From contig JBCBOS010000034.1 of assembly GCA_039821145.1 (NCBI GenBank), positions 15,712 to 79,711 of the forward strand: DNA of 64,000 nt. Reading direction: 5' to 3'. The stretch's first letter is position 1, and the number at the start of each line of letters is the position of its first letter. Source of the stretch: JBCCSZ01 sp039821145 (GTDB lineage: Bacteria > Bacteroidota > Bacteroidia > Chitinophagales > Saprospiraceae). Shown here piece after piece: positions 35,634 to 44,524 of the stretch. The notes below the pieces were generated by a model that did no database searches, was not told the DNA's origin, and was given only the letters and a program-made list of their open reading frames with translations. A program made the translations under genes and the position numbers.

Positions 35634-38252
35634 ATGAGAACTGTACTGAAATGGATTTTTTGCCTCGCTTGGATGACGATGGCCATTGGCACAAGTGCGC
35701 AGACGTATACCTACTCCAAAAAATTTCCATTTGGCAATACGTATGTCTTCACCGTCCACGACTTCAAGGATTACGAAGACAACAACCTGACACCAACCAT
35801 TGGCATGGTCATTTTTTGGTATCATGGAGATGGCACCTATGATCAGACAGAGATTTTGAAACCTTACTCACCCGAGAGCGACTCCATCTCTTTTGAGTAC
35901 GAGTACACTCATACTGCCTACAAACAAGGCAACTCCTTTTCTCCTTATGCCGAGCTTCATCTCTTGGGATACGATGAGGGCCATCCACCGCTGCGACTGA
36001 TTTCCAACCAGACAATTTTGCCCACCTGCTCAAACTGTGGAGGCCAGCCTACTCCGATGCACAACAGCCTTACATTGGAGCAAAACAGATCCATCGTTCC
36101 CAACCAGATTGTCACTTACATCATCCATCCATTTTTCGATTGCTCAGAGTCAGAAAACTCAGCCACCATCTACTTCGAATTCGACAATTCCCAATTGCTG
36201 TCAGAGGTCACCACTGGCATTGGTGGGGCCAGTGCCCCCCTTGGCTATGCTCAGGCTGGTAGTGCTTCCATGGGCCAACTTAGGTGGGAAGTTGCCGACA
36301 TCAATCAAACTCCTCAGCCCATCTACATCCGCATGATCCCCGAAGCCAATCTAGCCATAGATACAGAGGTGGAAACAAGTGTACGGATAGAGTACAAAAA
36401 TGCCACTTGTCCATCTGATACGCTCCAATCTGCCTTGCGAGTGACCAATTCTCATGACCCCAATACCTTGGAGTCTTTGAGCGACATTGACTGTGGTTCT
36501 CCACTTATTCCCCCTAGGGTCAGATACCGGATCATTTTCCAAAATGAAGGAGACGGACAAGCAGACAGTGTCATCGTAAAAATGCGCATACCCGATTTTT
36601 TTGATCGAAACAGCATCAATGTCATCGCCCCTTCTACGCCCTTGCCCCTGACGAAATACAATCCAAGGACGGAGGAAACGTACTGGGTATTGTCAGGGCC
36701 AACACTCAAAGGTTCAGGTGATTTGAAGGGCGAGCGCCAAGTGCCCAAACCTGCGAGCATTCACGAGACGATGGATACCCTCCTATTTGACATTGGCACA
36801 ACCAACAACTGGAAAGAAGACTATCTGGCTTATCAAGATGCGCAAAAGGCCAGCGTACAATTGACAGACATCATCCGAAGAAACCGACTGGCCAATTCAC
36901 AGCGAGATACCATCACACAGCTGACAGAAAAGAATGTGGAATGGAGAAGTCTCATTGATGCCATTCCCAACTTTGGCAGATTGGACACTTGCAGAGGTAA
37001 CAATTCGGTCGCCTGCCGTTTTTTCGTCTCTCTCGCCCTTCTCAAACGCTTGGATTCCGTTTTGCTACAACTCCCCCGGCTGGATAGCATGAGTCGCATA
37101 CTCAATAATGCTTGCGAAAGCGAGGATTGGGTACAGACCTTACGAGGGCTTCTGCAGTCGCCTTATTGGCAGATCAATAAAGCTCTGATTCGAGATGCAA
37201 ACCCCAACTTGATCAGAGATTTATTTTCTGACCTCAGTAAGATCGGTGCTCTCAATCAAGACATGACTGCATTCGTGGCCTACCTGAACCAGAATTCCGA
37301 TCCAACTCTCGCCCCCTTGCGCCTGTACATGCAACAAGGTCGCGATTTTGGACGGTGGCAGTTCAGGCTCAACAACATTGCCAACTCTTTCTTTTGGCGA
37401 AATTACTTGATCTACCTCGATGAGATGAAAAATTGGGACAACGATCTGCTGCAGCTGGTCCGACGCCCCAATAACATCCCACTGAGCTGCAGTCCCTTTA
37501 GCGATGCTGCATATTGTTTCACTTTCACCCATGCTGTGGTCAGCGAAGCAGAAATCATCTTTGATGCCAATCCACCCATCTTGACCAATTTGGACGTGAT
37601 GGGAGTGGCTTGTCAAAGCTCCCAAAGATGTGACGAGTTCCGGGATGAATTTCTACGACACGACACCCTTTTCCTTGCCAATCATGGAGACAACATCCAA
37701 TTAGATACCAGTGGCATCCCCTTCGACTTTGGTGACTACGAACACTTTTACTGGTATCCATCCATTGGCTTGAGTGATTCGACAAAGCTGGACCCCGTGG
37801 TGACAGCAGAAAAAAATACCAATTATTATCTCGTCTTGCACGATTATGATGGAGGAGGTAGCAGACTCATCATTCAATTTCCCATCTTCTTTCAGTCAAA
37901 CCTCTTTTTTACAGATGAAGTCTGCATAGAGAATGGAGGCTTTCGGAAAATCACTGCAACGGCCAACAATCAGTATCTGTGGCAAAATGGTCAATTCGGC
38001 AACAGCTTTGTACAAAGCAATCTCGACAGCCTACAGCCATCCTTTTTCCTCAGCGTCTTCGATACCTTGACGGGCAATTATTCCTATCGCCGCCTTCAAT
38101 TGTACAAGGACAATTCGCCCTATGTCAAGTGTGTAGATGAACATCCCATTTGTCGGTGGCTCAGAGAACACGCGGGGGCCTCTCTCCTCATTCTGACGCT
38201 TGCCATACTTTCTTTTCTCATTGGTTTTTTCGCTCGGAAAAAAAAGAAATAA
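35634..38252 (+). CDS. Large exported protein with C-terminal membrane anchor, DUF11-like domain
   Basis: 872 aa from ATG 35634; signal peptide MRTVLKWIFCLAWMTMAIG ending near TSAQ. The extracytoplasmic part has a conserved-repeat/DUF11-like sandwich near residues 265-325 (SHDPNTLESLSDIDCG ... RYRIIFQNEGDGQADSVIV), a helical segment near 390-620, then another sandwich and a PKD-like end (YWYPSIGLSDSTKLDPVV). The C-terminus is one membrane helix followed by RKKKK, so the protein is held in the inner membrane with almost its whole mass outside the cytoplasm. It lacks a T9SS tail, unlike most other large exported proteins here. It lies 49 bases upstream of the CHAT protein gene and is probably co-transcribed with it. 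Confidence 0.8.
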   Translation: MRTVLKWIFCLAWMTMAIGTSAQTYTYSKKFPFGNTYVFTVHDFKDYEDNNLTPTIGMVIFWYHGDGTYDQTEILKPYSPESDSISFEYEYTHTAYKQGNSFSPYAELHLLGYDEGHPPLRLISNQTILPTCSNCGGQPTPMHNSLTLEQNRSIVPNQIVTYIIHPFFDCSESENSATIYFEFDNSQLLSEVTTGIGGASAPLGYAQAGSASMGQLRWEVADINQTPQPIYIRMIPEANLAIDTEVETSVRIEYKNATCPSDTLQSALRVTNSHDPNTLESLSDIDCGSPLIPPRVRYRIIFQNEGDGQADSVIVKMRIPDFFDRNSINVIAPSTPLPLTKYNPRTEETYWVLSGPTLKGSGDLKGERQVPKPASIHETMDTLLFDIGTTNNWKEDYLAYQDAQKASVQLTDIIRRNRLANSQRDTITQLTEKNVEWRSLIDAIPNFGRLDTCRGNNSVACRFFVSLALLKRLDSVLLQLPRLDSMSRILNNACESEDWVQTLRGLLQSPYWQINKALIRDANPNLIRDLFSDLSKIGALNQDMTAFVAYLNQNSDPTLAPLRLYMQQGRDFGRWQFRLNNIANSFFWRNYLIYLDEMKNWDNDLLQLVRRPNNIPLSCSPFSDAAYCFTFTHAVVSEAEIIFDANPPILTNLDVMGVACQSSQRCDEFRDEFLRHDTLFLANHGDNIQLDTSGIPFDFGDYEHFYWYPSIGLSDSTKLDPVVTAEKNTNYYLVLHDYDGGGSRLIIQFPIFFQSNLFFTDEVCIENGGFRKITATANNQYLWQNGQFGNSFVQSNLDSLQPSFFLSVFDTLTGNYSYRRLQLYKDNSPYVKCVDEHPICRWLREHAGASLLILTLAILSFLIGFFARKKKK

Positions 38253-38301
38253 AAACCAAGTGAGCCAATTCATCAGATTCATTTCATCAAAGAGACACCA
38301 C

Positions 38302-41031
38302 ATGAAACGATCCATTCTCCTAGTTCTCCTCCTCCTATGGACAGGTATCCTTGTAGCCAATACGCCGTCCGATGGCCAGGCTTTTCGGTCGAGTGGCAAG
38401 CAATGGGAAGGGCAAAGGGAATACGCCCAAGCGCGGCAACAATATGAGAAGGCTTACGACTGGTATGTGCAGAAAGACAGTTTTGAACAAGCAAACCAAG
38501 TGCTGTTGGACATTGCCTACAACCACTATTTCGATGGGAAGAATTTTTCGGGCATCATCCAGCGATTGGATGCGGGCATTGGTCAGTTGGAAAAGAAAAA
38601 AACCACAGCCTATTTTTTACTGGGTAAGACCTACAACTTCAAGGCCTTTGCCCATCGTTGGTTGAACGAATGGGGAGAGTCTTTGGGTGCATATGAAAAA
38701 GCCATCGCCATTTTTGAGACCCACCAGATCAATCACAACAACGTGGCTTATGCTTATTTGCAGGCCGCCCAAATTTGCATGCGCATCATGGATTACCCAC
38801 GCACGCAAAACTACTTGGAGCAGGCACTTCAAAAAGACAGTACCAAACAATATGAGTCCAACATCTACATCCAATTGATCAACTACCACGTATTGGTCAA
38901 AGAATATCCCAAAGCCTTGGATTATTATGACAAAGCCTTGGCATTGGATGCGGAGCTGAAGCCAGAACTGAGGGCCTTGCGGGACGAAGTAGGCGCCAAT
39001 ATTTTTTTCGAAATCGGTCAATTTGACAAAGTGCAACAACTGGCTGACAGCAGCATTTCCTACTTCCAATCTGATCCCATGCACTGGGAAACCCTCCTGA
39101 AAACCTACCTACTCCTGGCCAAAACGGCCGACACACTGGGCCAAGTCCGTCAAGTACAAAAATACCACCAATTGGCCCTGGCCCAGACCGAAGGCCAAAC
39201 CCCCAATCGCGAATTTGCCCGACTGCATTGTGCGTTGGGAGATTACGCCCTCAAACAACAACAAACCCAAAAAGCCATTGCCCATTTTCAAAAAGCCATC
39301 CAGAGTGTCTTCCCGCACTTCCGCCCGGAATCCATCCGAGACCTCCCTTCTTCCTCGGGCATTTCTGTAGAAGCATGGCAATTGACAGCCCTGGCCAAAA
39401 AGGGAGCTGCCCTCGCGAAAAGCCATCGAGAAACGGGGGAGGCAACCGACCTCAAGGCGGCAGCCCAACACTACCAACTCGCCCTGGAAGTTGTCAAAAA
39501 ATTGTACAATGTGTATGGGGCTGAAAATGCCAAAATCCAGTTGGGGGACTATGCCTACAACTATTTTGAAGAAGCCATCGAAGTTCAGTACCAACTCTAT
39601 CAGAAAGAACCCAAGCCCAAAACGCTCAATGCCATTTTTCAAATTGTGGAATCTTCCAAAGCTCAGGTCTTGCAAGAAGCTTATGAAAAAAACAAAGCCT
39701 ACATCTACGCGAACATTCCCGATTCGTTGATTCGAAGGGAAAAACTCTTGCGATATCAAATGGCCCAAGCAATGACCAAAAAAGAAGAGGTAGATTCCAC
39801 AACACAATCGCCTTCTCGGCTGGCAAACTTGGAGGAAGAATACAGTCGCTTACTGAGAATGATGAAAAAAACTTATCCCAATTTCAGAAAGCGCATCGAA
39901 GAAAAGGGGCAGTTGTCTCTCTCGGACTTTCAGCAATATTTGGATGCACAAAATGCCCTGGCGTTGGAATATTTCATCGGCTCCCAAAAAATGTACTTGT
40001 TGAAAATCAGCCCTGATCAAGTGGAAGTTTTTCGGGAAGAAAATGTCCAGGAGTTGACGACCAATATTCGACAGTTCAACCGATACCTTCAGTCCGAGTC
40101 CAACTACACACAGGCCTACAAGCACTGCAATGAATTGGCCCGCAGTCTGAGCCGACAACTCTGCCCAAGCCTCTCTCCCCCATCCACGGATGCTCCCTCT
40201 TTGATCATCATTCCCGACGGTGTTGTCAGCGAGATGACCTTTGATGCCCTCCTCCTAGGAGAGGACAATCAAACCGACCAGTTGGTACATCACTATGCCT
40301 GGCAAAAGGCGTATTCGGCCAACAGCCTTGTCAAATATGCCCTGCCCACCAGGGAGGAGGCCGATCAGGTGGTCTTCTTGCCCGGATTCAAGGATGGACA
40401 AAGGGGATTGGCTCCGTTGCAATACAGCCAGGAGGAAATTGAGGGAAGGCTCCAGTGGACACAGTTTTCCCAAGAGGATGCCAGCTTGCAAAACTTTCGC
40501 CAACAGGCAGCCAAGGCCAACATCTTGCATCTGTCTACTCATGCCAGTGCAGACAATGAGCCGAGAATCGAACTGTCGAACGCCTCTTTGCACTTGCCAG
40601 AACTTTATGCGATGGATATTCCAGCCCGTTTGGTCGTACTCAGCACCTGCGAATCCAATGTGGGGCAGCATGTCAAAGGGGAAGGGTTGATGAGTTTGGC
40701 GCGGGGATTTCGCTATGCGGGTACCGCCAGTTTGATCGCATCGCAGTGGAAGGTCAACGAGCAATCGACCGCAAAAATCCTGCAGTATTTTTACCAAAAC
40801 CTAGAAGAGAAAATGCCCTTGGCAAAGGCCTTGCAAGAAGCCAAACTTCAATATCTTGCGCAGTGCCAATCCGATGCAGAAAGCATCCCCTATCGCTGGG
40901 CGGGTCTCAGCTTGATCGGGCAGAACGGAAACTTGCCGCTGCAAACGTCCGGGGGGATGACTTGGTATTTTTTGGTGATGGGTCTGGGTTTGCTGGCTGG
41001 CTTGGGGTGGTTGCTTCGCAGCCGCGGCTGA
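38302..41031 (+). CDS. TPR-CHAT domain protein (caspase-like fold), membrane anchored
   Basis: 909 aa from ATG 38302, chosen because it gives a signal peptide (MKRSILLVLLLLWTGILVAN). Residues about 30-450 are tandem TPR repeats (QAQQYEKAYDWYVQK-type helices; YPKALDYYDKALALD). Residues about 560-885 form a CHAT domain, a clan CD peptidase relative, with the expected dyad: H747 in LHLSTHA and C783 in VVLSTCES, followed by GEGLMSLARGF and the GTASLIASQWKV segment. A C-terminal membrane helix (YFLVMGLGLLAGLGWLL) follows. TPRs sense or bind partners, and CHAT may cleave proteins. The TPR and CHAT parts are predicted to lie outside the cytoplasm. Substrate unknown. Confidence 0.9.
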   Translation: MKRSILLVLLLLWTGILVANTPSDGQAFRSSGKQWEGQREYAQARQQYEKAYDWYVQKDSFEQANQVLLDIAYNHYFDGKNFSGIIQRLDAGIGQLEKKKTTAYFLLGKTYNFKAFAHRWLNEWGESLGAYEKAIAIFETHQINHNNVAYAYLQAAQICMRIMDYPRTQNYLEQALQKDSTKQYESNIYIQLINYHVLVKEYPKALDYYDKALALDAELKPELRALRDEVGANIFFEIGQFDKVQQLADSSISYFQSDPMHWETLLKTYLLLAKTADTLGQVRQVQKYHQLALAQTEGQTPNREFARLHCALGDYALKQQQTQKAIAHFQKAIQSVFPHFRPESIRDLPSSSGISVEAWQLTALAKKGAALAKSHRETGEATDLKAAAQHYQLALEVVKKLYNVYGAENAKIQLGDYAYNYFEEAIEVQYQLYQKEPKPKTLNAIFQIVESSKAQVLQEAYEKNKAYIYANIPDSLIRREKLLRYQMAQAMTKKEEVDSTTQSPSRLANLEEEYSRLLRMMKKTYPNFRKRIEEKGQLSLSDFQQYLDAQNALALEYFIGSQKMYLLKISPDQVEVFREENVQELTTNIRQFNRYLQSESNYTQAYKHCNELARSLSRQLCPSLSPPSTDAPSLIIIPDGVVSEMTFDALLLGEDNQTDQLVHHYAWQKAYSANSLVKYALPTREEADQVVFLPGFKDGQRGLAPLQYSQEEIEGRLQWTQFSQEDASLQNFRQQAAKANILHLSTHASADNEPRIELSNASLHLPELYAMDIPARLVVLSTCESNVGQHVKGEGLMSLARGFRYAGTASLIASQWKVNEQSTAKILQYFYQNLEEKMPLAKALQEAKLQYLAQCQSDAESIPYRWAGLSLIGQNGNLPLQTSGGMTWYFLVMGLGLLAGLGWLLRSRG

Positions 41032-41043
41032 AGGGTCTCAATC

Positions 41044-41781
41044 TTATAAGTCCTTCAATTCTTCCAACAGCTGCACGGCTTGGGGATGGCGTTTGGAGGA
41101 TTTCTCAATGCTTTGCAGCGATTGGCGGGTGGCGGGCAGATTGTTTTGTCGGAGGTGGGCCAGGGCTTTGTACCAGAAAATGTCATTGCGGTAAAAACTG
41201 TTTTGGGCTGCCAATTCATCTAGTTCGATCAGGGCTGCGGCTGACTGCCCGGATGCGACATTGGCAAAGGCGCGGGCCATGCGATATTGGATGGTTGGAT
41301 CTTGGTCGATGAGTTGATTCAGCAACGGCAGGGCTGCTTTGTACTTTCCTGCAGCCAACAATTGCTCGGCTTCAGATGCCAGTTGACTGTCCTGACTTTT
41401 TTGGGTAAAACTGAAAGTTGTCTGGGCATATTGGGCATACAATTTTTCCGGACTGGGTGCTGATTGTCGCCACAACAACAGGACAAACCCCAGTAGGACA
41501 ATCATTGCCAATCCTGCCCACAGCCATTGTCGATTGTTCTTCTGAGGCTTTGCCGGGGCCTCGTCCACTTTCTTGGTCTCTTGCCACTCATCGTGCAAGC
41601 CATCCAGGTAGCCCCGAAGTTGTACATTGCCTTGAGCCTCGATGCCATCCATCAGGTCCTTTTCCAGTTGGAAGGCACGCGCCAATTCTGTGTCTTTGCC
41701 GAGGCGCTGTTCGAACTGTTGGCGTTCCTCCTCTGACAATTCCCCATCCATGTATCGTTCGATCCATTGTTGATCGTTCAT
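41044..41781 (-). CDS. Anti-sigma factor with TPR-like extracytoplasmic domain
   Basis: 245 aa from ATG 41781. The N-terminus (QQWIERYMDGELSEEERQQFEQRL) is the short helical anti-sigma domain common in Bacteroidota. One membrane helix (WLWAGLAMIVLLGFVLLLW, residues about 86-104) follows, and the C-terminal 130 residues are TPR-like (AAGKYKAALPLLNQLIDQDP, QNDIFWYKALAHLRQN). It should hold the adjacent sigma factor at the membrane and read a signal through its outer TPRs. It begins 13 bases after the sigma gene on the same strand and ends 12 bases from the CHAT gene, which is convergent. Confidence 0.88.
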   Translation of the reverse strand: MNDQQWIERYMDGELSEEERQQFEQRLGKDTELARAFQLEKDLMDGIEAQGNVQLRGYLDGLHDEWQETKKVDEAPAKPQKNNRQWLWAGLAMIVLLGFVLLLWRQSAPSPEKLYAQYAQTTFSFTQKSQDSQLASEAEQLLAAGKYKAALPLLNQLIDQDPTIQYRMARAFANVASGQSAAALIELDELAAQNSFYRNDIFWYKALAHLRQNNLPATRQSLQSIEKSSKRHPQAVQLLEELKDL

Positions 41782-41794
41782 ATGAGCAAAGATT

Positions 41795-42373
41795 TTAGCT
41801 GAGCAAACCGCGATGATAAGTCGATCCCAAATTTTCCCGAAGCCGACGGAGACATTTTCCCTTCTTGTTTTTTACCACCTGCTCACTGACCAATCCCAGG
41901 GACTGTTGTATTTGCACCATTTTGAGTTTGCGATAGTAGTACAACTCCAAAATCTGTCGGCACTCCTCCCCTAGTTGACCCAAAAATTGCTGGACCAATT
42001 CCTTGCGTTCTGTCTGGACCAAGGTCTGAAAATGGCTTTGTTCGATCTGGATGTGTTCGTGCGTATCTTCCAGTACCACTTCTCGCTTTTGTCGTTTGAG
42101 TTTGAGCAACCACAGATTGCGGCAGACTGCATACAAGTAGGTTTTCAGGCTGCTTGTCAAGGAAAAATCCGATCTTTTGGCTTTGTTGAAAAAGACGATC
42201 AAGCCGTCGTGAAAAATGTCTTTCACCTCTTCTGACCGACCTGAATTGCGCACCACCAGACTTTCGATCAAACCGTAATACTGCTGATACAAAAATCGAA
42301 AGGCGCGATCCTGAGAGCCAGAGTCTCCCGATTGCATCATGGAAATAATGTCTGAATCCGAATAATTTTTCAT
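41795..42373 (-). CDS. ECF-type RNA polymerase sigma factor
   Basis: 192 aa from ATG 42373, the usual family start (MKNYSDSDIISMMQSG); an in-frame ATG at 42412 would add 13 residues. Region 2 is visible (FRFLYQQYYGLIESLV, VKDIFHDGLIVFFNKAK, SLKTYLYAVCRNLWLLKLKRQ) and region 4 follows (FLGQLGEECRQILELYYYRKLKMVQIQQSLG ... KNKKGKCLRRLRENL). This is a typical ECF sigma for envelope-related genes. Its partner anti-sigma lies directly downstream. Its target promoters are not known; the neighbouring CHAT unit is a natural candidate. Confidence 0.92.
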   Translation of the reverse strand: MKNYSDSDIISMMQSGDSGSQDRAFRFLYQQYYGLIESLVVRNSGRSEEVKDIFHDGLIVFFNKAKRSDFSLTSSLKTYLYAVCRNLWLLKLKRQKREVVLEDTHEHIQIEQSHFQTLVQTERKELVQQFLGQLGEECRQILELYYYRKLKMVQIQQSLGLVSEQVVKNKKGKCLRRLRENLGSTYHRGLLS

Positions 42374-42507
42374 ATCTATGTATTCAGGTCGAATTCCCTG
42401 CACATCCACCATGCTTGGGAGTTCTAAATATACAAATTAAGTCTTGTTTGGACCAGTGTTCTGTCATCTGAGGTGTCCAATCCTTGTTTTACTTCTAAGC
42501 GCGTAGC

Positions 42508-43110
42508 ATGCAACTAGCGATTGATTGTGAGGCCATGTACTTTTCAGATTTTCTCTCTGAGCAGATGGCCAATGAATTGTTTGAATATCTTGTTCAGCAA
42601 TTGTCGCAGCAGTCCCATATTCCCATGGCCAACGGACAATTGTATCAAGATCAACTGCATCACCGCTTGTTTGTCAATCCAGATATTGTAGAAAAACAAC
42701 TTCTTCCAAGTGCTTGGGGACAACTCAAAGCCTGGCCTCCCCCTTTGTACCAACTGAAACAGAGGGTCGAACAAAAGCTTGGTCAATCCTTTGGCGTCTG
42801 CGTATACCTGCTCTATTCCGATGGCACCAAAGGCATGTACTATCACAGCGATTTACCTGCTTATGGTCCTACTGATTGCATCGCCTCCATCAGTCTTGGA
42901 GCCGAACGTCAATTCAGTTTCCGCCGAATGGACGATGTCTCCGAGCAATGCAATTTGGTTTTGCAAAACGGTAGTTTGTTGGTCATGGGGCAACATTGTC
43001 AGCAACGTTATCAGCACGCCATTCTGCCCCAATCAGATTGCCAACAGCCCCGGATCAACTTGACTTTTCGAAAATTCGACTATAACATACACACAAAATC
43101 TTATCATTGA
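42508..43110 (+). CDS. AlkB-like 2-oxoglutarate/Fe(II)-dependent oxygenase
   Basis: 200 aa from ATG 42508. The iron ligands are H113 and D115 (YYHSDL) and H170 (QRYQHAILP), with the 2-oxoglutarate-binding arginines R182 and R188 in PRINLTFRKF. The arrangement HxD...H...R-x5-R and the LGAERQFSFRR segment match AlkB homologues, which repair alkylated nucleic acid bases by oxidative demethylation. Length is typical. It diverges from the ECF sigma gene (intergenic 42374-42507) and is followed after 4 bases by a lipocalin-like lipoprotein gene. DNA or RNA substrate cannot be told from sequence. Confidence 0.85.
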   Translation: MQLAIDCEAMYFSDFLSEQMANELFEYLVQQLSQQSHIPMANGQLYQDQLHHRLFVNPDIVEKQLLPSAWGQLKAWPPPLYQLKQRVEQKLGQSFGVCVYLLYSDGTKGMYYHSDLPAYGPTDCIASISLGAERQFSFRRMDDVSEQCNLVLQNGSLLVMGQHCQQRYQHAILPQSDCQQPRINLTFRKFDYNIHTKSYH

Positions 43111-43114
43111 GCTT

Positions 43115-43480
43115 ATGAAAAAATACTTATTTTCCGTGATTCTCATCAGTCTTTTGGCCGCTTGCCAAGACGATTCTCAATCCAAGCAACTCATCTTGGG
43201 CCAATGGAAGGTAGACAAATGGCTGGTGGGAGAAGAGCGCACCGAAAAGCAGTCCCTCGACGCCAGTTTTGACTTCAGGCCAGACGGCAGTTACGAAGTC
43301 GATTACACGACCCAAAAAGAAGTTGGCACCTACCGCATTGCTGGCCGCAAATTGTACACCACAGAGAATGGCCAAATGGAGAAAATGGTCAAAATCATTA
43401 AGTTGACCAGCGATAGTTTGGAGTTTGAAATGAACCGAGCGGGTCAGTTTGAGGTTCTTATATTAAAGAAGCAATCGTAA
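43115..43480 (+). CDS. Lipocalin-like lipoprotein
   Basis: 121 aa from ATG 43115, 4 bases after the AlkB-like gene, so translationally coupled. The lipobox ISLLAAC places the lipid on C17. The body (LGQWKVDKWLVG, ASFDFRPDGSYEVDY, EVGTYRIAGRKLYTT, IIKLTSDSLEFEM) has the strand pattern of small lipocalin-like/DUF4488-type beta-barrels of Bacteroidota that bind hydrophobic ligands. Ligand unknown. Confidence 0.8.
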   Translation: MKKYLFSVILISLLAACQDDSQSKQLILGQWKVDKWLVGEERTEKQSLDASFDFRPDGSYEVDYTTQKEVGTYRIAGRKLYTTENGQMEKMVKIIKLTSDSLEFEMNRAGQFEVLILKKQS

Positions 43481-43684
43481 AACAGCGTTTGCCAGCAGTT
43501 GACACAACACAGAGGGGCCAAATCGACCAGCACCCAATACGATCTACGAGTCACTGTCTTTGAAATTGAGTAGCCAATTGCATTTCTAGACTCTCCCCTT
43601 CTGGGGAAGGTACGACACTCATGTCAGCATTATGCGATGATGATGGACGACTGTCCTATTTTCAAACGCCAAAATCCAAAAGAC

Positions 43685-44404
43685 ATGAAAAACAAACTCA
43701 TTTTCAGCTTTCTGTTTTTGCTGTGTGGCAGCTTATTTACACAAGCACAAGACAGGTATTTTCTCGAAGCCTATGATGCTTTTTCTCGCAACAAAACTTC
43801 CTATTTCACCCTGGTGGATGGCACACAACTGGAAGGAAAGATTCGGAAGATCAAACGAAAAAAATGGCTTTTCCAAAGCATCAAAATCAAGGATGCGACT
43901 GGCAAGACCCATCGCTTGACTCCCAAAGACATCCGATACATGCACCTTCCCCCCGCCTCTTGGGATGTGCTCGAAAAGACTGCCGATAGGATACAGGACA
44001 TCACCCGGCTGCTGCCTCCCGATAGAAATTCTGAACTGCTCCGCCGCGGTTATGTCTACTTCGAACAGGTGGATGCCATGATCAAGAATGAGAAAAAAAC
44101 CGTTCTCCTCCAACTGCTCAACCCCACGGCCTGTAGCAAAGTGCGAGTATACCACGATCCATCCGCCATGCAGCGATCTGGTCTGGGCGTGCGAGACATC
44201 GAGCTAACGGGCGCCTACGACAATGCCTTTTACTTCAAAAAAGAAGGGCAATCCACAGCCATCCGGGTCAAGCGAAAAAAATACCGCCAACTGTTTGCCG
44301 AGCTGTATGACAATTGCCCAGCCGTCAATCCCTCTTCGCGAGACGTCAGCTGGAGAGATTTGGAAGCCCACGTTTTTCAGTTCGACAGAAACTGCGAAGG
44401 TTGA
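43685..44404 (+). CDS. Exported protein of unknown function
   Basis: 239 aa from ATG 43685, chosen for the signal peptide MKNKLIFSFLFLLCGSLF ending near TQAQ; an upstream in-frame ATG at 43637 is less likely. The mature part is basic and mixed alpha/beta (YFTLVDGTQLEGKIRKIKRKKWLFQSI; KDIRYMHLPPASWDVL; RVYHDPSAMQR). The GTQLEGKI/KWLF pattern hints at a small beta-barrel, but I know no family. Single gene, followed by a hairpin between two convergent genes. Confidence 0.7.
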   Translation: MKNKLIFSFLFLLCGSLFTQAQDRYFLEAYDAFSRNKTSYFTLVDGTQLEGKIRKIKRKKWLFQSIKIKDATGKTHRLTPKDIRYMHLPPASWDVLEKTADRIQDITRLLPPDRNSELLRRGYVYFEQVDAMIKNEKKTVLLQLLNPTACSKVRVYHDPSAMQRSGLGVRDIELTGAYDNAFYFKKEGQSTAIRVKRKKYRQLFAELYDNCPAVNPSSRDVSWRDLEAHVFQFDRNCEG

Positions 44405-44486
44405 GATGATGTCAGCCTGTCTGCCATCTCAGTTGCCATGCAATTGTAGAGTGGAATTCACAATGACTCAGGGCAAATAACTGGAA

Positions 44487-44518
44487 AGCCGAAGGAAGCT
44501 TGTTGTCCTCCTTCGGCT
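44487..44518. terminator. Hairpin between convergent genes
   Basis: A perfect 10-bp inverted repeat (44487-44496 with 44509-44518) lies between a plus gene ending at 44404 and a minus gene ending at 44525, but it has no T-run on either side. Confidence 0.45.
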
Positions 44519-44524
44519 CTCTGC

